Below are positions 1-11,784 of a stretch of DNA of 64,000 nt, in pieces. Location of the stretch: contig NZ_CP124621.1 of NCBI RefSeq assembly GCF_030012565.1, positions 930,001-994,000 on the forward strand. The letters run 5' to 3'. The notes below the pieces were generated by a model, which saw only the letters and a list, made by a program, of their open reading frames with translations, did not search any database and was not told where the DNA came from. Source of the stretch: Mesomycoplasma ovipneumoniae (GTDB lineage: Bacteria; Bacillota_I; Bacilli_A; Mycoplasmatales; Metamycoplasmataceae). Made by a program: the position numbers and the translations under genes. Numbering within the stretch: the first letter of the stretch is position 1; each line of letters begins with the position of its first letter.

Positions 1-180
1 AGTATTTTTTAGGCCTAGCTGCCACATTGAATAAAGAATTCTTCTCTGAACAGGTTTTAGTCCATCGCGAACATCAGGAATTGCTCTGTTTTGAATTATA
101 TATTTTGAGTAGCGCGTAAATTTTTCAGCCAAAATTTGATCTAACTTGGAGTTAATGATTAAATCTAAATTTTTACTCAT
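1..180 (-). CDS. parC: DNA topoisomerase IV subunit A, N-terminal fragment (cut by window edge)
   Basis: Only the first 60 codons are inside the window. ParC is the breakage-reunion subunit of topoisomerase IV, which decatenates daughter chromosomes together with ParE. The visible N-terminus carries the GyrA/ParC signature [14 protein letters not shown], the conserved stretch that begins the winged-helix/tower region ahead of the active-site Tyr, which lies outside the window. The ATG overlaps the parE stop codon (ATGAGTAA), so the two subunits are translationally coupled. ParC rather than GyrA is inferred from linkage to parE. Confidence 0.93.
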   Translation of the reverse strand, partial: MSKNLDLIINSKLDQILAEKFTRYSKYIIQNRAIPDVRDGLKPVQRRILYSMWQLGLKNT

Positions 181-2101
181 AGACTGGCTCCTTTAAATTG
201 TCAATAAAACTATCTTCAAGTGAAAAGTCAACATTTTCTTGGATTCAATTTTTACGCAAATCGGCTCTTTCTCCCATTAAAATGCGGAAATTTTCCTCAA
301 CTTTTTCAAGGTCTTCGATAAAAACTTTTTCTAAAGTTCGTTTTTCAGGATCCATTGTTGTCTGTCAAAGTTGGGATGCATTCATTTCACCAAGACCTTT
401 ATAACGCTGAATTTGAGCATTAGGGTGTTTTTTTACATATTCATGGAATTCTTTTTCATCTCAAATATAAATGTCTTTCTTATTTTTTTCACTAATTCGG
501 TACAAAGGCGGTTGGGCGATATAAACAAAACCATTTTCAATTAAAGGGCGCATATGATAAAACAAGAAAGTCAAAATTAAAATTTGAATGTGAGCGCCGT
601 CGTTGTCAGCATCGGTCATAATGATGATTTTGCCATAATTTAAGTTTTTAAGGTTAAAATTCTGGCCAATTCCAGTACCTAAAGCACTAATAATGGCGAT
701 AATTTCTTCATTTTTTAAAACTTCGATCAATCGAGTTTTTTGTGAATTTACAATTTTACCTTTGAGTGGTAAAATTGCTTGAAATTCTCGATTTCGCGCA
801 AGTTTTGCTGAACCTCCAGCTGATTCACCTTCAACTAAAAAAAGCTCGCGATTCATAGCTTTTTTTGAATTAGCAGGTGTTAATTTTCCTGATAAAATCC
901 TTTTTTCTTTGGCCACTGACTTAGAAATTTTTGTTTCTGTTAGACTTAATTTTAACTTTTCTTTTTGCTGATAAACATTTAGTAAAAAAGTAATAATTTT
1001 TTGAGCAGTTTCTTTATTTTGAATAAAAAAGGACATTAAATTTCTAAAAACGACCTCTTCAGTGACTGTTTTTGCCAAGACTGTTGCTAATTTATTTTTA
1101 GTTTGCCCGACAAATTCCAAAATTGGTTCAGGAATTCGCAGCGATAAAATTAAGGAAAGGCCAACTTTTACATCATTAAAGTCAAAAATTTGCTTATTTT
1201 TCAGCAAATTATTTTGTTGGCCATAAGTATTAATTGCTTTTACAATTCCAGCTTTTAGGCCATTTTCATGACTTCCGCCTAAATTTGTTTTTACGTTATT
1301 AACAAATGAAATAATATTTTCTTGTTGAGAATCAACATACTGAAATGCAAATTCTACTATGATTTCTTGACTTTTTTCTTTAAAAGCGATAATTTTGTCA
1401 TGAATTTTCTGGCTATCTTTGTTTAAAAATTCAACAAAATTTTCAATTCCTTTGCTAAATTGAAAAGTTTTTTCAATACCGTTTTTTAGATCAACAAACT
1501 CGATTTTTAAATTTTTAACTAAAAAGCAAGTTTCCTGCAACCTTGAAATTATCATGTCAGGATCATATTCCTTGTGAGAAAAAAATGAAAAATCAGGCAA
1601 AAATACTATTTTTGTGCCACTAATTTTGCTAGGTCCTAATTCTTGGGTTCTATTTTCAATTTTCCCACCGTTAATAAAAGATGTATAAAACAATTTATGG
1701 TTGCGAGAAACAAAAACTTCCATTTTTTTCGATAATGCATTCACGACTGATGAGCCAACTCCGTGGAGTCCGCCGGCGGTTTTATAAATTTCATCAGAAA
1801 ATTTAGCTCCTGAATGAAGTTCTGTAAAAACTAATTCAACACCAGTTTTACCGGTCTTTTTGTGAATTTCAGTTGGAATTCCGCGACCATTGTCGCTAAT
1901 TTCAACTGAATTATCAGCATTTATTACCACTTTAATTTCATTTGCAAAACCAGCAATTACTTCATCAACTGCATTGTCAAAAATTTCTCAGATTAATTGA
2001 TGAAGTCCGTTAATGTCTGTGGAACCTATATACATTCCGGGTCGTTTTTTTACAGCTTCAAGCCCTTTTAAAAGTTTAAGTTTCTCAACTGAATAAGTCA
2101 T
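173..2101 (-). CDS. parE: DNA topoisomerase IV subunit B
   Basis: A 642-residue ATPase subunit of topoisomerase IV. Reading TGA as Trp joins what would otherwise be three fragments. The N-terminal GHKL ATPase region shows [18 protein letters not shown] and [15 protein letters not shown]; the Toprim domain shows [11 protein letters not shown], then [10 protein letters not shown] near the C-terminal half; the end carries [10 protein letters not shown]. The start is the ATG of MTYSVEKLK, preceded by AGAAAGG; an upstream in-frame ATG would add an unrelated hydrophobic leader. ParE is preferred to GyrB because it is followed directly by parC with an 8-base overlap; length fits either. The gene diverges from gap across about 155 bp. 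Confidence 0.95.
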
Positions 2102-2214
2102 ATAAGCCTTTCTGGGTTTTATACTAAGAATTTTATACAAAAATAAAATAATATTTGAAATTTTAAAGTAAACTGCTAAGAAAGTGGTAAAATTTACTAT
2201 AAAAAAAATTTTAG

Positions 2215-3267
<1,053 letters not shown>

Positions 3268-3291
3268 ATAATTATTTTACTTAAATCAATT

Positions 3292-3330
3292 AAAAAAGTG
3301 TCCTGATTTAGTTTTGGGCACTTTTTTATT
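3292..3330 (+). terminator. intrinsic terminator of gap
   Basis: A 12-bp stem: AAAAAAGTGTCC pairs with GGGCACTTTTTT across a 12-base loop and runs into a T-rich tail. It begins 25 bp after the gap stop codon. Confidence 0.85.
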
Positions 3331-3333
3331 TTT

Positions 3334-3845
3334 TTTGGCAAAAGTTAATTGCCTATTTTAAAACACTGGCAAAATCAATTTATGGTACAACAACAAAAAT
3401 CATAAAAAATACAACTACTATTTAAACTCAATGCAAATAGAAAACTCGTTTTTATTTGCAGCGAGCCTAAAAAAATATGTGAAGTTTTGAAAGAGCCATA
3501 ATCAAAAGCCATAAATTTGTAGATTTCTAAACGGTCAAATTTAAGGCATTCCATCATTTTTAAAAATATAATGGATAATTCGCATTTTCTGATTTTTTAG
3601 ACAAAAAACATAATGAATTCCCCCTTAATTCTAAAATCCAAATTTATTAATTATTCTTAAGTGAGAGTTATTATAACACAATTTTATTTTAGACCAAGCA
3701 TTTTTTTTTTTTTTTATATACAAAAGGTTGATTTTAAAATAATGAAAATTGAGATTCTAGGTCAAAAAACACTGATTTACCGATATTTTTGAATATTTAT
3801 ATTCAATAAAAAGTGAATTTTTGCCATCAAACTGTCAAACTCAGG
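3334..3845 (-). repeat. R element copy 1 (promoter plus structured RNA)
   Basis: About 510 bp, read on the minus strand. In order: the end motif CCTGAGTTTGACAGTTTGAT; a hairpin whose arms are ATTCACT/AGTGAAT-like; a 15-base A tract; promoter TTGGTC-16 bp-TATAAT with TG one base before the -10 (-10 at 3675-3670); AAGGGGG with a mini-ORF ATG at 3611 (MFFV, stop at 3597); three conserved hairpins; and a T-rich end. The RNA would be transcribed toward gap. See the ncRNA entry at 59667 for the structure. Confidence 0.8.
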
Positions 3846-3871
3846 AAAATAGATAATTATTTTATTTCAAG

Positions 3872-3911
3872 CTATTAAAAAAGGCAAATGAAAATTTGCC
3901 TTTTTTAATAG
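3872..3911. terminator. strong bidirectional terminator-like hairpin
   Basis: An 18-bp perfect stem with a 4-base loop: CTATTAAAAAAGGCAAAT pairs with ATTTGCCTTTTTTAATAG. It has T runs in both directions. No intact gene ends here on the plus strand, so it may insulate the R element or end transcripts of the following region. Confidence 0.65.
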
Positions 3912-4553
3912 AGTTTTATTATAGATATTTTAGAGATTAGAAGTTTTTTATAGATTTTTTTATTGAGAACGACGAGAGACTAAATGAATTTTGTTATTCA
4001 CAAAAATAAAATATAACTTATAAATTAATAATAATGAAAGGAGATTTTACACATGCATGAACACATACATAACGAATTTTATTATTGACAAAAATAAAAT
4101 TTATTTTACAAATAAAAATACAAAAAGGAAAAATTGAAAACGCATGTAAACACACATAATAAATTTTGGTTTTACACAAAAATAAAATTTAGCATATAAA
4201 TAAAAATTTAGAAAGGAGGTTATTAAACATGATTTTAGAAAAAAGTAAAATTTAACGTATAAAAAAATTTAGAAAGGAGTTTACTAAAAATACTTTTACA
4301 AAAAACCAAAAAAGAAGAAATTATAAATATAAATAGAAAGGACGTTCTAAAAATGATTTTACAAAAAAAATAAATAAAAATTAAGAAAGGAGTTTACTAA
4401 ACACGGATGAAAACATAAAAAAATAATTTAATAAATAAATGTTAGACACGCAATTTATAAATAAAAAACAAAAATAAGGAGGCAATAAAGAAATAAACTA
4501 TTTTTTAATGTATCATGCTTTAAAAGAAATAGAAAACGAAAACGAAAGGGTTT
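3912..4553 (+). other. gene-free spacer with SD-led mini-ORFs
   Basis: No conventional gene is visible in about 640 bp. Between 4020 and 4400 a degenerate unit recurs, roughly AAATTTAGAAAGGAGTTTAC plus an AT-rich stretch, at 4036, 4211, 4272, 4337 and 4385. Three of these Shine-Dalgarno-like GAAAGGA sites lead into very short ORFs: 4053-4097 (14 codons with one TGA Trp, starting MHEHIHNEFYY), 4229-4255 (MILEKSKI) and 4353-4373 (MILQKK). Another AAGGAGG occurs near 4477. This could be decayed coding DNA, a leader-peptide array, or simple repeats; I cannot tell which. Confidence 0.4.
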
Positions 4554-4644
4554 TGGCGGGCCAGACAGGATTTGAACCTGCGCGGGATTTCACTCCCCTA
4601 ACGCGTTAGCAGTGCGTCCTCTTCAGCCTCTTGAGTACTGGCCC
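4554..4644 (-). tRNA. tRNA-Ser (GCU anticodon)
   Basis: A 91-base class II tRNA with encoded CCA. The acceptor stem GGGCCAG pairs with CTGGCCC, followed by G and CCA. The anticodon loop ACTGCTAAC holds GCT, there is a long variable arm between the anticodon and T arms, and the T loop is GGTTCAAATCC. GCU reads AGC/AGU serine codons. A TATAAT lies 12 bases upstream. Confidence 0.95.
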
Positions 4645-4655
4645 ATATTTTTTTA

Positions 4656-4661
4656 ATTATA
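4656..4661 (-). promoter_or_regulatory. -10 box of tRNA-Ser
   Basis: TATAAT on the minus strand, 12 bases before the tRNA 5' end, in the context GGTATAATTAA. No clear -35 is visible, which is common in mycoplasmas. Confidence 0.6.
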
Positions 4662-4674
4662 CCATAAAATATTA

Positions 4675-4680
4675 TATAAT
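4675..4680 (+). promoter_or_regulatory. -10 box of tsaD
   Basis: TATAAT in the context ATTATATAAT, 27 bases before the tsaD ATG. The AAAGGCAG ribosome site follows it. Confidence 0.5.
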
Positions 4681-4707
4681 AAAATAAAAAAAATAAAAGG
4701 CAGAAAA

Positions 4708-5694
4708 ATGAAAATTTTAGGTATTGAAACCTCCCATGATGATGCATCTGTTGCTCTTTTAAGTGATGAAAAAGTTGAAATAATTTTAACAATTAGCCAA
4801 ATTGAATTCCACCAAAAATTTGGTGGAACAATTCCAGAACTTGCTGCTCGCGAACATTCGCGAAATTTAGCAATAATTTTAGAAAAATTATTGCAAAAAC
4901 GTGTTGATTTTTCCTCGATTGATGCTATTGCATACACAAATAATCCCGGATTATTGGGCGCTTTGAAAATAGGATTTTTATTTGCAAGCGCATTAAGTCT
5001 TTATTTTAATAAGCCTTTGATTCCAATTAACCACCTTTTAGGTCATTTTTGGTCGGCAAATATTGATGATGAAATTGTTTTTCCAGCACTTTCACTCTTA
5101 ATTTCTGGAGGTCATAGTCAGTGAATTTTGGCTAAAAATGAGAGTGAACTTGAAATTATCGGCTCAACAGTTGATGATGCTCTGGGCGAAATTTATGATA
5201 AAATTGGCAGAAATTTAGGCTTAGTGTTGCCAGGTGGACCTAAAATTGACCAAATTTGACAACAAAATCGACAAAATATTGGCGAGTTCATCAATTTCAG
5301 TTTGCCAAAAAGGCTTGCAAATCCTTTGGATTTTTCTTTTAGCGGACTAAAAACTCAAGTCATAAATTTTACTAACCAAATGAAGCAAAAAAATAAACTT
5401 GATTTAAATAATGTCCAAAAAATCGCTGTTTCCTTTCAAGAAACAATAATAAAATATTTAAAAAGGCAACTTGATTCTGTTTTAAATGACAATGAAAATA
5501 TAAAAACTCTAACTTTAGTTGGCGGTGTTGCAGCAAATTCTGGAATTAGAGCATTATTTAAAGAATATGAAAAAAATTATAAAATTGTTATTCCAAAAAG
5601 GGAATTTTGTACTGATAATGGCGCTATGATAGCAAAAGCTGCACAAATTGAGCTAAAACTTAAATCGCAAAAACAAAAATTAGAATCCCGGTAG
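4708..5694 (+). CDS. tsaD: tRNA N6-threonylcarbamoyladenosine synthase TsaD
   Basis: A 328-residue ASKHA-fold ATPase that transfers the threonylcarbamoyl group to A37 of ANN-decoding tRNAs, working with TsaB and TsaE. Visible motifs: [13 protein letters not shown] at the N-terminus, [10 protein letters not shown], the metal-binding [14 protein letters not shown], the glycine-rich VLPGGPKID and [13 protein letters not shown], and [12 protein letters not shown] near the C-terminus. Two Trp codons in the middle are TGA. TsaE is encoded separately in this window at 12336. The 3' end overlaps the 3' end of the opposite-strand membrane protein gene by 35 bp. Confidence 0.95.
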
Positions 5695-8497
5695 CTACAA
5701 TTGCTCAAAAAAATAAAGCATAAAAAAAGATATGACTGTCTTGTTTTTTTAGTTTGTAATTCAAAATTAAGTTTTCTTGCATCGTGTTTTGGATTTCTTT
5801 GTAGCGATCAACTCTTTTTTCACCTACTCAAACAGTCAAAATTCCAATGGCTGATAATAAATAAGGTAAAAATCAAGTATAAATTCTATTAGTAAAGTTA
5901 AAAATATCTAAATTTAAAGAGTTTGCTTCATCAAAAAAGCTTTTGAAAATTAATTTTGTTATTAAATCAGCCGAACCAACCCCACCTGGAGAAGGCGAGA
6001 GGTTGTTTGAAATTTGTAAGAGCGTAAATCCTGATATAAATTTGAGATAATCGTGAAAATTGATGTTACTTAGATCTAAACCTTGTTCTTTTAAAGTGAT
6101 AATTAAAATTACAAAAGAGAAATTTATGAAAAAAACTGGTAATTTGTAAAGTAAAAGTATTTTTGCCAACAGTTTTTTATTAGACAAAACTTCCATAAAA
6201 TGATTTTTGAAATTGTCAATTAGAAATTGAAAACGGTATTCTAATCGTTGTCTATCCTCAATTTTTTTTAAAAAATTGAGATTTAAAAGTGAAACAAATA
6301 ATTTAATCAGCAAGTATTGCAATTTTTTTCAAACAGAAATAATTATAATTATTAATAAAACTAAAACATTTAAAAAAATATTGACAACAAGTCAAGCAAA
6401 GAAAATGATTTTTTCCCAAGAGTCTAAAATAAAAAGGTCACGATAGTAAATAAAACCAACTGGAATTAAAATCAAACTGACAAATAAATTAAAAACCTGA
6501 TGAATTAGGGCATTATATGTCAAGGTTGCGCTGATATTTTTTAAGGGATATTTCTTTTTTTGCAAATATCAATAATAACTTATTTCGCCACCAAATGAAA
6601 AAGGTGTAGAAAATTGCATAAAAGTGGCGATAAAAGTGGCGATAAAAAGGTGTCTAAATCTCGTTTTTACCTTCTGATATTTAAAAATCCGCCGTAATTG
6701 TAAGGTTGAGGTTAAATTTCAAAATAAAAAATGAGCAATTGCGCCAAGAAGAACTAATCTATTTACCCGAGATTTGAAAAAAAACTCATAAAATTTAACA
6801 AAAATTTGTGTAGGCGAGCCGTCTGCAAAACTAGAGTTGTAGAAATTATAAAATAAAATAATTAAAATTACAACAATAGTTGTTATAAAAATCCCGAATT
6901 TAAGAAAATTCTTCGTTCTGTTGTTTTTTGATGATGCTAGATTTTTATTTGCAAGTTTAACTTTATCAATAAGAAGGTTTTCCAAAAAAACGGCTTCTTT
7001 TTCGGTGTGATTTTTTGATAAAAAATTTGTGTAGAGTGTTAATTCTTGTTTTGGTTTAAAGTAAATTAGTGTGTAAAAATCGTTATTTTTTAAATTAACT
7101 TTTAATTTTATCGAATATTTTCCTGAATCTGAATTTGAAATGTTGTATCCTTGTGGACGAAATTCAGCATCACTTTCATTTACAAGCAAGTTTACAATTT
7201 TATCAAAAGTTGATGGAGTTGCTTTCATTCGGTACTTATGTTGGAAAACAAAATTCAACTCATTTTTCATCTTTTGGATAATTTCAAATATATTTAAATT
7301 ATTTTGGGTGTAAAATTCAAAAATTTTTACATACCAAAGAATGGAAAATTTATTGCTAATTCCGTATTTTATTGAATTTTCGGAAACTTTAGGGACAAAA
7401 TGAACGCTTTTTGATGTTATAACAACAACTTCATCGTCAGTTTTTTCTCGAATTTTAAGTAATTCAGTCTCTGAATTCTCGTTATATTCGCAAAATTTTG
7501 TGATTTTAGCGGCAAATTTCTGCTCAATAAACTCAGAAATGTAGTTATTAGCTTGATGACTTATCAAAAAATATTTGCCATTTTTTCAATTTCTTTCAAG
7601 ATAATCAAGTATTAACAACTGAAAATCATTATCTTTTATAATATTAAAGTTAAATTTTTTGCGAACTGCGGCTATAATTTTGTTTTTTTTGACTCAGAAA
7701 ATTACATTTGTCATAAATTTAGCGCTTGTTGTGATTTTTTTTCAAATTATTGAATTATCGCTAACTTGTCTTGTAATTTTTTCAATCGGGAAACTCTTTT
7801 TTATTGGTAAAAATTTACTTTTTTCAGTATCAAAATGATCTTTTAAAAAATTAGTTAAAAAAGTCGACTCTGAATCATAAAACTGGTAAAAATTTTCTAA
7901 TTTGTAGAAATCTAAGTCAAAATAACTGTAAAATTTCGAAATATGGTCTGAATTAATATGAAATTTTGGCGTTAAATAAATTTGCGAACTTCTATAAAAA
8001 AACGGTTTTTGCTCGGTTTTGTTTATTTTTTTCTCTTCTTCAGCTGTCAAAAGTGTCAAGTTTTTTTTATAAAAGGTTAAAACTGTTAAATTTAAGTTTT
8101 TATTTGACAAATTAACTTCAATATTTATAAAAAAATCAAAGTCATTATTTATAAAATAATGACGCGCTAAACTTTGGGAATATCCAAATTTTTCTTCAAA
8201 AATTAAGATTTCTTTGTTAGGATCAGAGGCTAAAGCATTGTAAAAAATTGATGCAAAAGCTATTCCAAAATTGTTGGAACTACTATTAATTAGAATTTTC
8301 TGATAGTTTTTTTCTTTAACAAGATCAGAAATATTTGATGCTAAACTAAAAATATAGTTTTCGTTTATTGAATTAGGTTGATTACCAACAAAGCCGATAA
8401 TTTTAGAATTACTTAATTCAAGTGGAGAATCATAATTAAAAAAAATCAACTTTTGGTCTTCTAAATTAACATCGCGATTAATTGCTAAATATTTCAT
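5660..8497 (-). CDS. large membrane protein: degenerate phosphohexomutase-like region fused to LPG synthase/flippase-like region
   Basis: A 945-residue protein, continuous only when TGA is Trp. Residues ~1-600 are soluble and resemble, by my reading, phosphoglucomutase/phosphomannomutase: a region like domains I-II (residues ~50-150, LINSSSNNFGIAFASIFY), then KYGISNKFSILWYVKIFEFY and KYRMKATPSTFDKIVNLL, which match the usual kDGi..all.aE.. and .kmdG.e.k. blocks. I see no phosphoserine loop (TASHNP) or metal-binding DGD.D, so it is probably inactive as a mutase. Residues ~620-945 carry several membrane spans with STPFSFGGEISYYW and NNLSPSPGGVGSADL, typical of the lysylphosphatidylglycerol synthase membrane domain (UPF0104/flippase-like). 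It starts 6 bp after scpB, last in the plsC-scpA-scpB operon. The mutase assignment is inference; the C-terminal assignment is fairly sure. Confidence 0.7.
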
Positions 8498-8503
8498 AAA
8501 ATT

Positions 8504-9091
8504 TTATTCGGTTTCTCGTTGAGAAGAAAAAAGATCAAAATTTTCGCTTTGGCCAGGATCTTCAATAATGTCTAATAAATCAAATTCTTTAAATTTAGGC
8601 AAATCCTTGGCCGATCTTAGTTTGAAATAGTCAAAAAACCTCGAAGTTACACCATAAAGTGTAGGATTTCCAGGGCTTGGAGCAGTTCCTAACTCCTCAA
8701 TTATCCCTTTTGCTAACAGCGAACCTACGATATAATCAGAATTAATTCCGCCACGAATTTGAGCAATAACACTTCTGGTTACAGGTTGTTTATAGGCAAT
8801 TATAGCGGCAACCTCGATTGCTGCATTGCTTAGACGGTATTTTTTTTCATTTCCGACAAAGTCAATAATAAAAGGTTTCAAATCTTTTGCGGTAACAAAT
8901 TTGAAAATATCAGCAAATTCAACAACAATTATACCTCTTTTTTGACGGTTAAATTCGACTGAAAAATCTTTTAAAAGTTTGCGAGCTTCATTAATTTTTG
9001 ATAATTTAAGTGCACTCTGAAGTTGCTGGGAAGAAACTCCTTTTTCACCTTGAAGATACAAAATTGCCTCAATAATTCTAGTTTTCATCAT
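8504..9091 (-). CDS. scpB: segregation and condensation protein B
   Basis: A 195-residue ScpB, the winged-helix partner of ScpA in the SMC condensin complex that compacts and segregates the chromosome. Family sequences visible are IIEAILYLQGEKGVSSQQL, the conserved AIIAYKQPVTRSVIAQIRG and the second winged helix GTAPSPGNPTLYGVTSRF. The start is the ATGATG at 9091, inside the end of scpA (14-bp overlap) with GTGGGGGTT as ribosome site; a farther in-frame ATG at 9100 would place no good ribosome site. Confidence 0.95.
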   Translation of the reverse strand: MMKTRIIEAILYLQGEKGVSSQQLQSALKLSKINEARKLLKDFSVEFNRQKRGIIVVEFADIFKFVTAKDLKPFIIDFVGNEKKYRLSNAAIEVAAIIAYKQPVTRSVIAQIRGGINSDYIVGSLLAKGIIEELGTAPSPGNPTLYGVTSRFFDYFKLRSAKDLPKFKEFDLLDIIEDPGQSENFDLFSSQRETE

Positions 9092-9815
9092 AACCCCCAC
9101 GGAAAATTGATATTTTTGAGAACTGTTTTTCCTGTTTTAAATGTAGAAGTTGTTTTTTTGCCATTTCGAGCATTGAAATCATCGTGATAACAAAATGTTT
9201 CATTGTTGGAAGTGAAAATAAGTACTCAAAATCAATTTCATTTTCACTTTTTAACAGATTTTTCAATCATAAACTTTGCTCGTCAGCTGTCACTTGGACT
9301 TGTTGGGTTTTAATTTTGATAAGATTTTTGGCTTTTGTTCTGTCAAACATTAATTTTAACACTTTATATAAATTATGGACTGACGAATGTCCATCGAGCT
9401 GACTTGGATCCGGTGGTCTGCGAAAATCACTATAATCTGAGGTATTTTTTTCAAAATAATCGTTACGGTGCTCTTGTTGTTCTTTTAACATATTTGCAAT
9501 ATTTTTGATTTGTTGATAGTCGTATAATAATGCTAAAAATTCAAGTCGATCTTTTTCATCTTCAGGTTTTAATTTTTCTTCTTTACTTGGCAAAAGTAAA
9601 ATTTTTGACTTTAAATGAACTAAAGTAGAAGCAATAACTAAATATTCGCCGGCAATTTGGATATTTTTTTCTTTTAAAATTTGAATTATTTTGACATATT
9701 GAGTTGCTAAATCAACAAGGTCGATATCTAAAATATTAATGTTTTTTGATTTTACTAAATCTAAAAGTAATTCTAAAGGTCCTGAAAAATTAGCTAATTT
9801 TATATCGTAATCCAT
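9078..9815 (-). CDS. scpA: segregation and condensation protein A
   Basis: A 245-residue kleisin that bridges the SMC heads. The N-terminal signature FSGPLELLLDLVKSKNINILDI and the following VDLATQYVKII are characteristic, as is LVIASTLVHLKSKILLLP. One internal TGA is Trp. The ATG shares one base with the plsC stop codon (TAATG) and the 3' end overlaps scpB by 14 bp, so plsC, scpA and scpB are translationally coupled. Confidence 0.95.
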
Positions 9816-10552
9816 TATTTTTCACCTTTGTAAAAATCAATAATAGTTCTTTTTGTGGCTAAACTCAAGGATTTACTTGTTTGCGAAATAACAGCACCCG
9901 GTTTTATTGGCTTATGAATGAAAATTTCGATATTTTTAAATTTTTTAGTCTGATTTTTGTCTGTATTTTTCTTAACTACTTTAATTGAAACAGGGACAAT
10001 TGCAAGACCTGATTCTTTTATAGTTTCAAAAATTTCAATTGGAAAATTTAACTCTGTGTCATGAAAGTTCTCTTTTGCAAAAATAACTCCATAAGCACGT
10101 TTTTCACGGACTGATTTTAAAAAATTTTGAAACTTTTTTAAATTTTCTTGCTCATTTTCAGCTAAAAACTGTGAATCAAGAGAGCCAAAAATTCATTTAT
10201 TTTTACGGGAATAACGCTTTTTTTCAAGAAAAAAACTAACAATTGGATTAAAATCTTCTTCAGCTTTTGATGGGTTTTCGAGTGCTGAAAATAATGCAAA
10301 ATGGTCGGAAAACTGATTTTGATTGGAAATTAAGATTGAGGCATTTTTGGGCAAATTTTCATAACCAAAAACTTTAATTTTTATGCGAAATAATTTTAAA
10401 ATAAACTTTGAGTAACTTAAAACCAAATCACTTCTATATTGAGGAGAAAGTTCGACTTTTTTTTTATAATATTTTTTCCAAACAGAGCGTATTTTACGTA
10501 TTTTAAATAGTCAGATTATTGAAAAAATAGCAATTCGCAATTTTATTATCAT
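9815..10552 (-). CDS. PlsC-like acyltransferase with altered catalytic motif
   Basis: A 245-residue protein with an N-terminal hydrophobic/basic segment (RIAIFSIIWLFKIRK) and an overall layout like 1-acyl-sn-glycerol-3-phosphate acyltransferases, which make phosphatidic acid at the membrane. The motif I position reads ISNQNQFSDHFALF, where active enzymes have NHxxxxD, so the catalytic His appears replaced by Gln; the FPEGTR position reads FAKENFHD. The later VPVSI fits motif IV. It may be a non-catalytic or altered paralogue. The start is the ATG at 10552; TGA is Trp at two or more places. It heads the scpA-scpB operon. Confidence 0.65.
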
Positions 10553-10693
10553 TTCATTTTTTGCTTTTTCTTTTTAAATTTAGTTAATTAAAATTTATAG
10601 AAATTTAATTATAATTATATAATTATACCAAAAAAACTAAAATTTTAATTAAAAACAGCTAAAATCTATTTTAATGGAAATTAAAAAAATAAA

Positions 10694-11731
10694 ATGTTTT
10701 ATTTTGATTGAAGAAAAAGTGATCTAGATGCAAATTCATATTTTTTTATAGTTTATATTGGGCTAATTTTAGGTCTTCTAAGCGTTCTTGTGTTGTATTT
10801 TTTCCGTAAAAATTTGGAAACATGGTACGTTCACAAGAACCAAATTCAATTTAAGGTTAGTTTATTTTATAGAGTAAAAAATTGGTTTGTTTTCATTGGT
10901 GTTTTGATTTGATTTTTTTCATATATTAGTCGAACAATTATACTAGAAATTAATGATTATATCTATAAATGAGAATATCTGCCGCTACATTTGTGTCGAC
11001 TTATTGTTTTAATTTGTGCCTCTTTAATGATTTTTAATAGGACAAATTGGGCAAAATACATAGTAATTCCCGGTTTTTTGGGGTCAATTTTAGCACTATC
11101 TTTTCCACAAATTGGCTTTGATGCAGGAATTGTTATGGATGACATTGAATTTCAAGGAATAAAACTTGACCAAAATGTTACTGAATCTGAACTAATAAAC
11201 TTGGCAAAAACTAAGAATTTAGGTATAAATTGAGCGCCTGATAATTACTTTTTTTGAGAGTTTATTTTTAGTCATCTTTTAAGTTTGGTTTTACCATTTT
11301 TTTTAACATTTATTAATGGTAAAAACTCAAAATTGGATATAAAAAGTTTCTGAAAATCGGTATTATTCACTTTTTTAATGGCATCTTTTACTTTTTTTCT
11401 AAGTTGAATAATTGAAAAAATAATTGAAAACCAAGGTGATAATCGACTCAAAGTAGCCTGAAACGGAAACTGATTTTACATGGGAAAAGATGGACAACCA
11501 ACCATTGGTGAACTAGGAAAATGACCCTGAAATTTCCCAGTTTTAACAATTATTTTCCTTTTTGCATTCTTTATTGTCTTTTTCACAAAAATGTTCCTTG
11601 AAAAATTAAATTTTTATCTTTTAATTGTTAATTCAAAAATTGAAATTAAGCACAAACCTAAAAGTTGAAAACAAGTTTTAAGCCAAAATAACCTTAGCCA
11701 AAAGTGAATTAAATTATTAACAAAAAGCTAA
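10694..11731 (+). CDS. YwaF/TIGR02206-like integral membrane protein
   Basis: A 345-residue protein with about six or seven hydrophobic segments, rich in TGA-encoded Trp. The charged loop NDYIYKWEYLPLHLCRL followed by RTNWAKYIVIPGFLG and the later EFIFSHLLSLVLPFFL, with HLC and SH pairs, match the YwaF family (TIGR02206) of unknown function. Its ATG lies 141 bp from the divergent plsC start, with several TATAAT-like boxes between. Function is unknown; it probably sits in the cell membrane. Confidence 0.7.
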
Positions 11732-11784
11732 AATCTTAACTAAAAAAGCAAAATTATAAAATGTCTAAACTACCTTTTTTAGTT

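Noticed and set aside
198-404. A 68-residue ORF on the plus strand inside parE
   Set aside because: It is the complement of a clearly coding parE region and has no ribosome site.
4598-4937. Minus-strand ORFs overlapping the tRNA and tsaD
   Set aside because: One covers the tRNA-Ser and the other is antisense to the conserved tsaD N-terminus.
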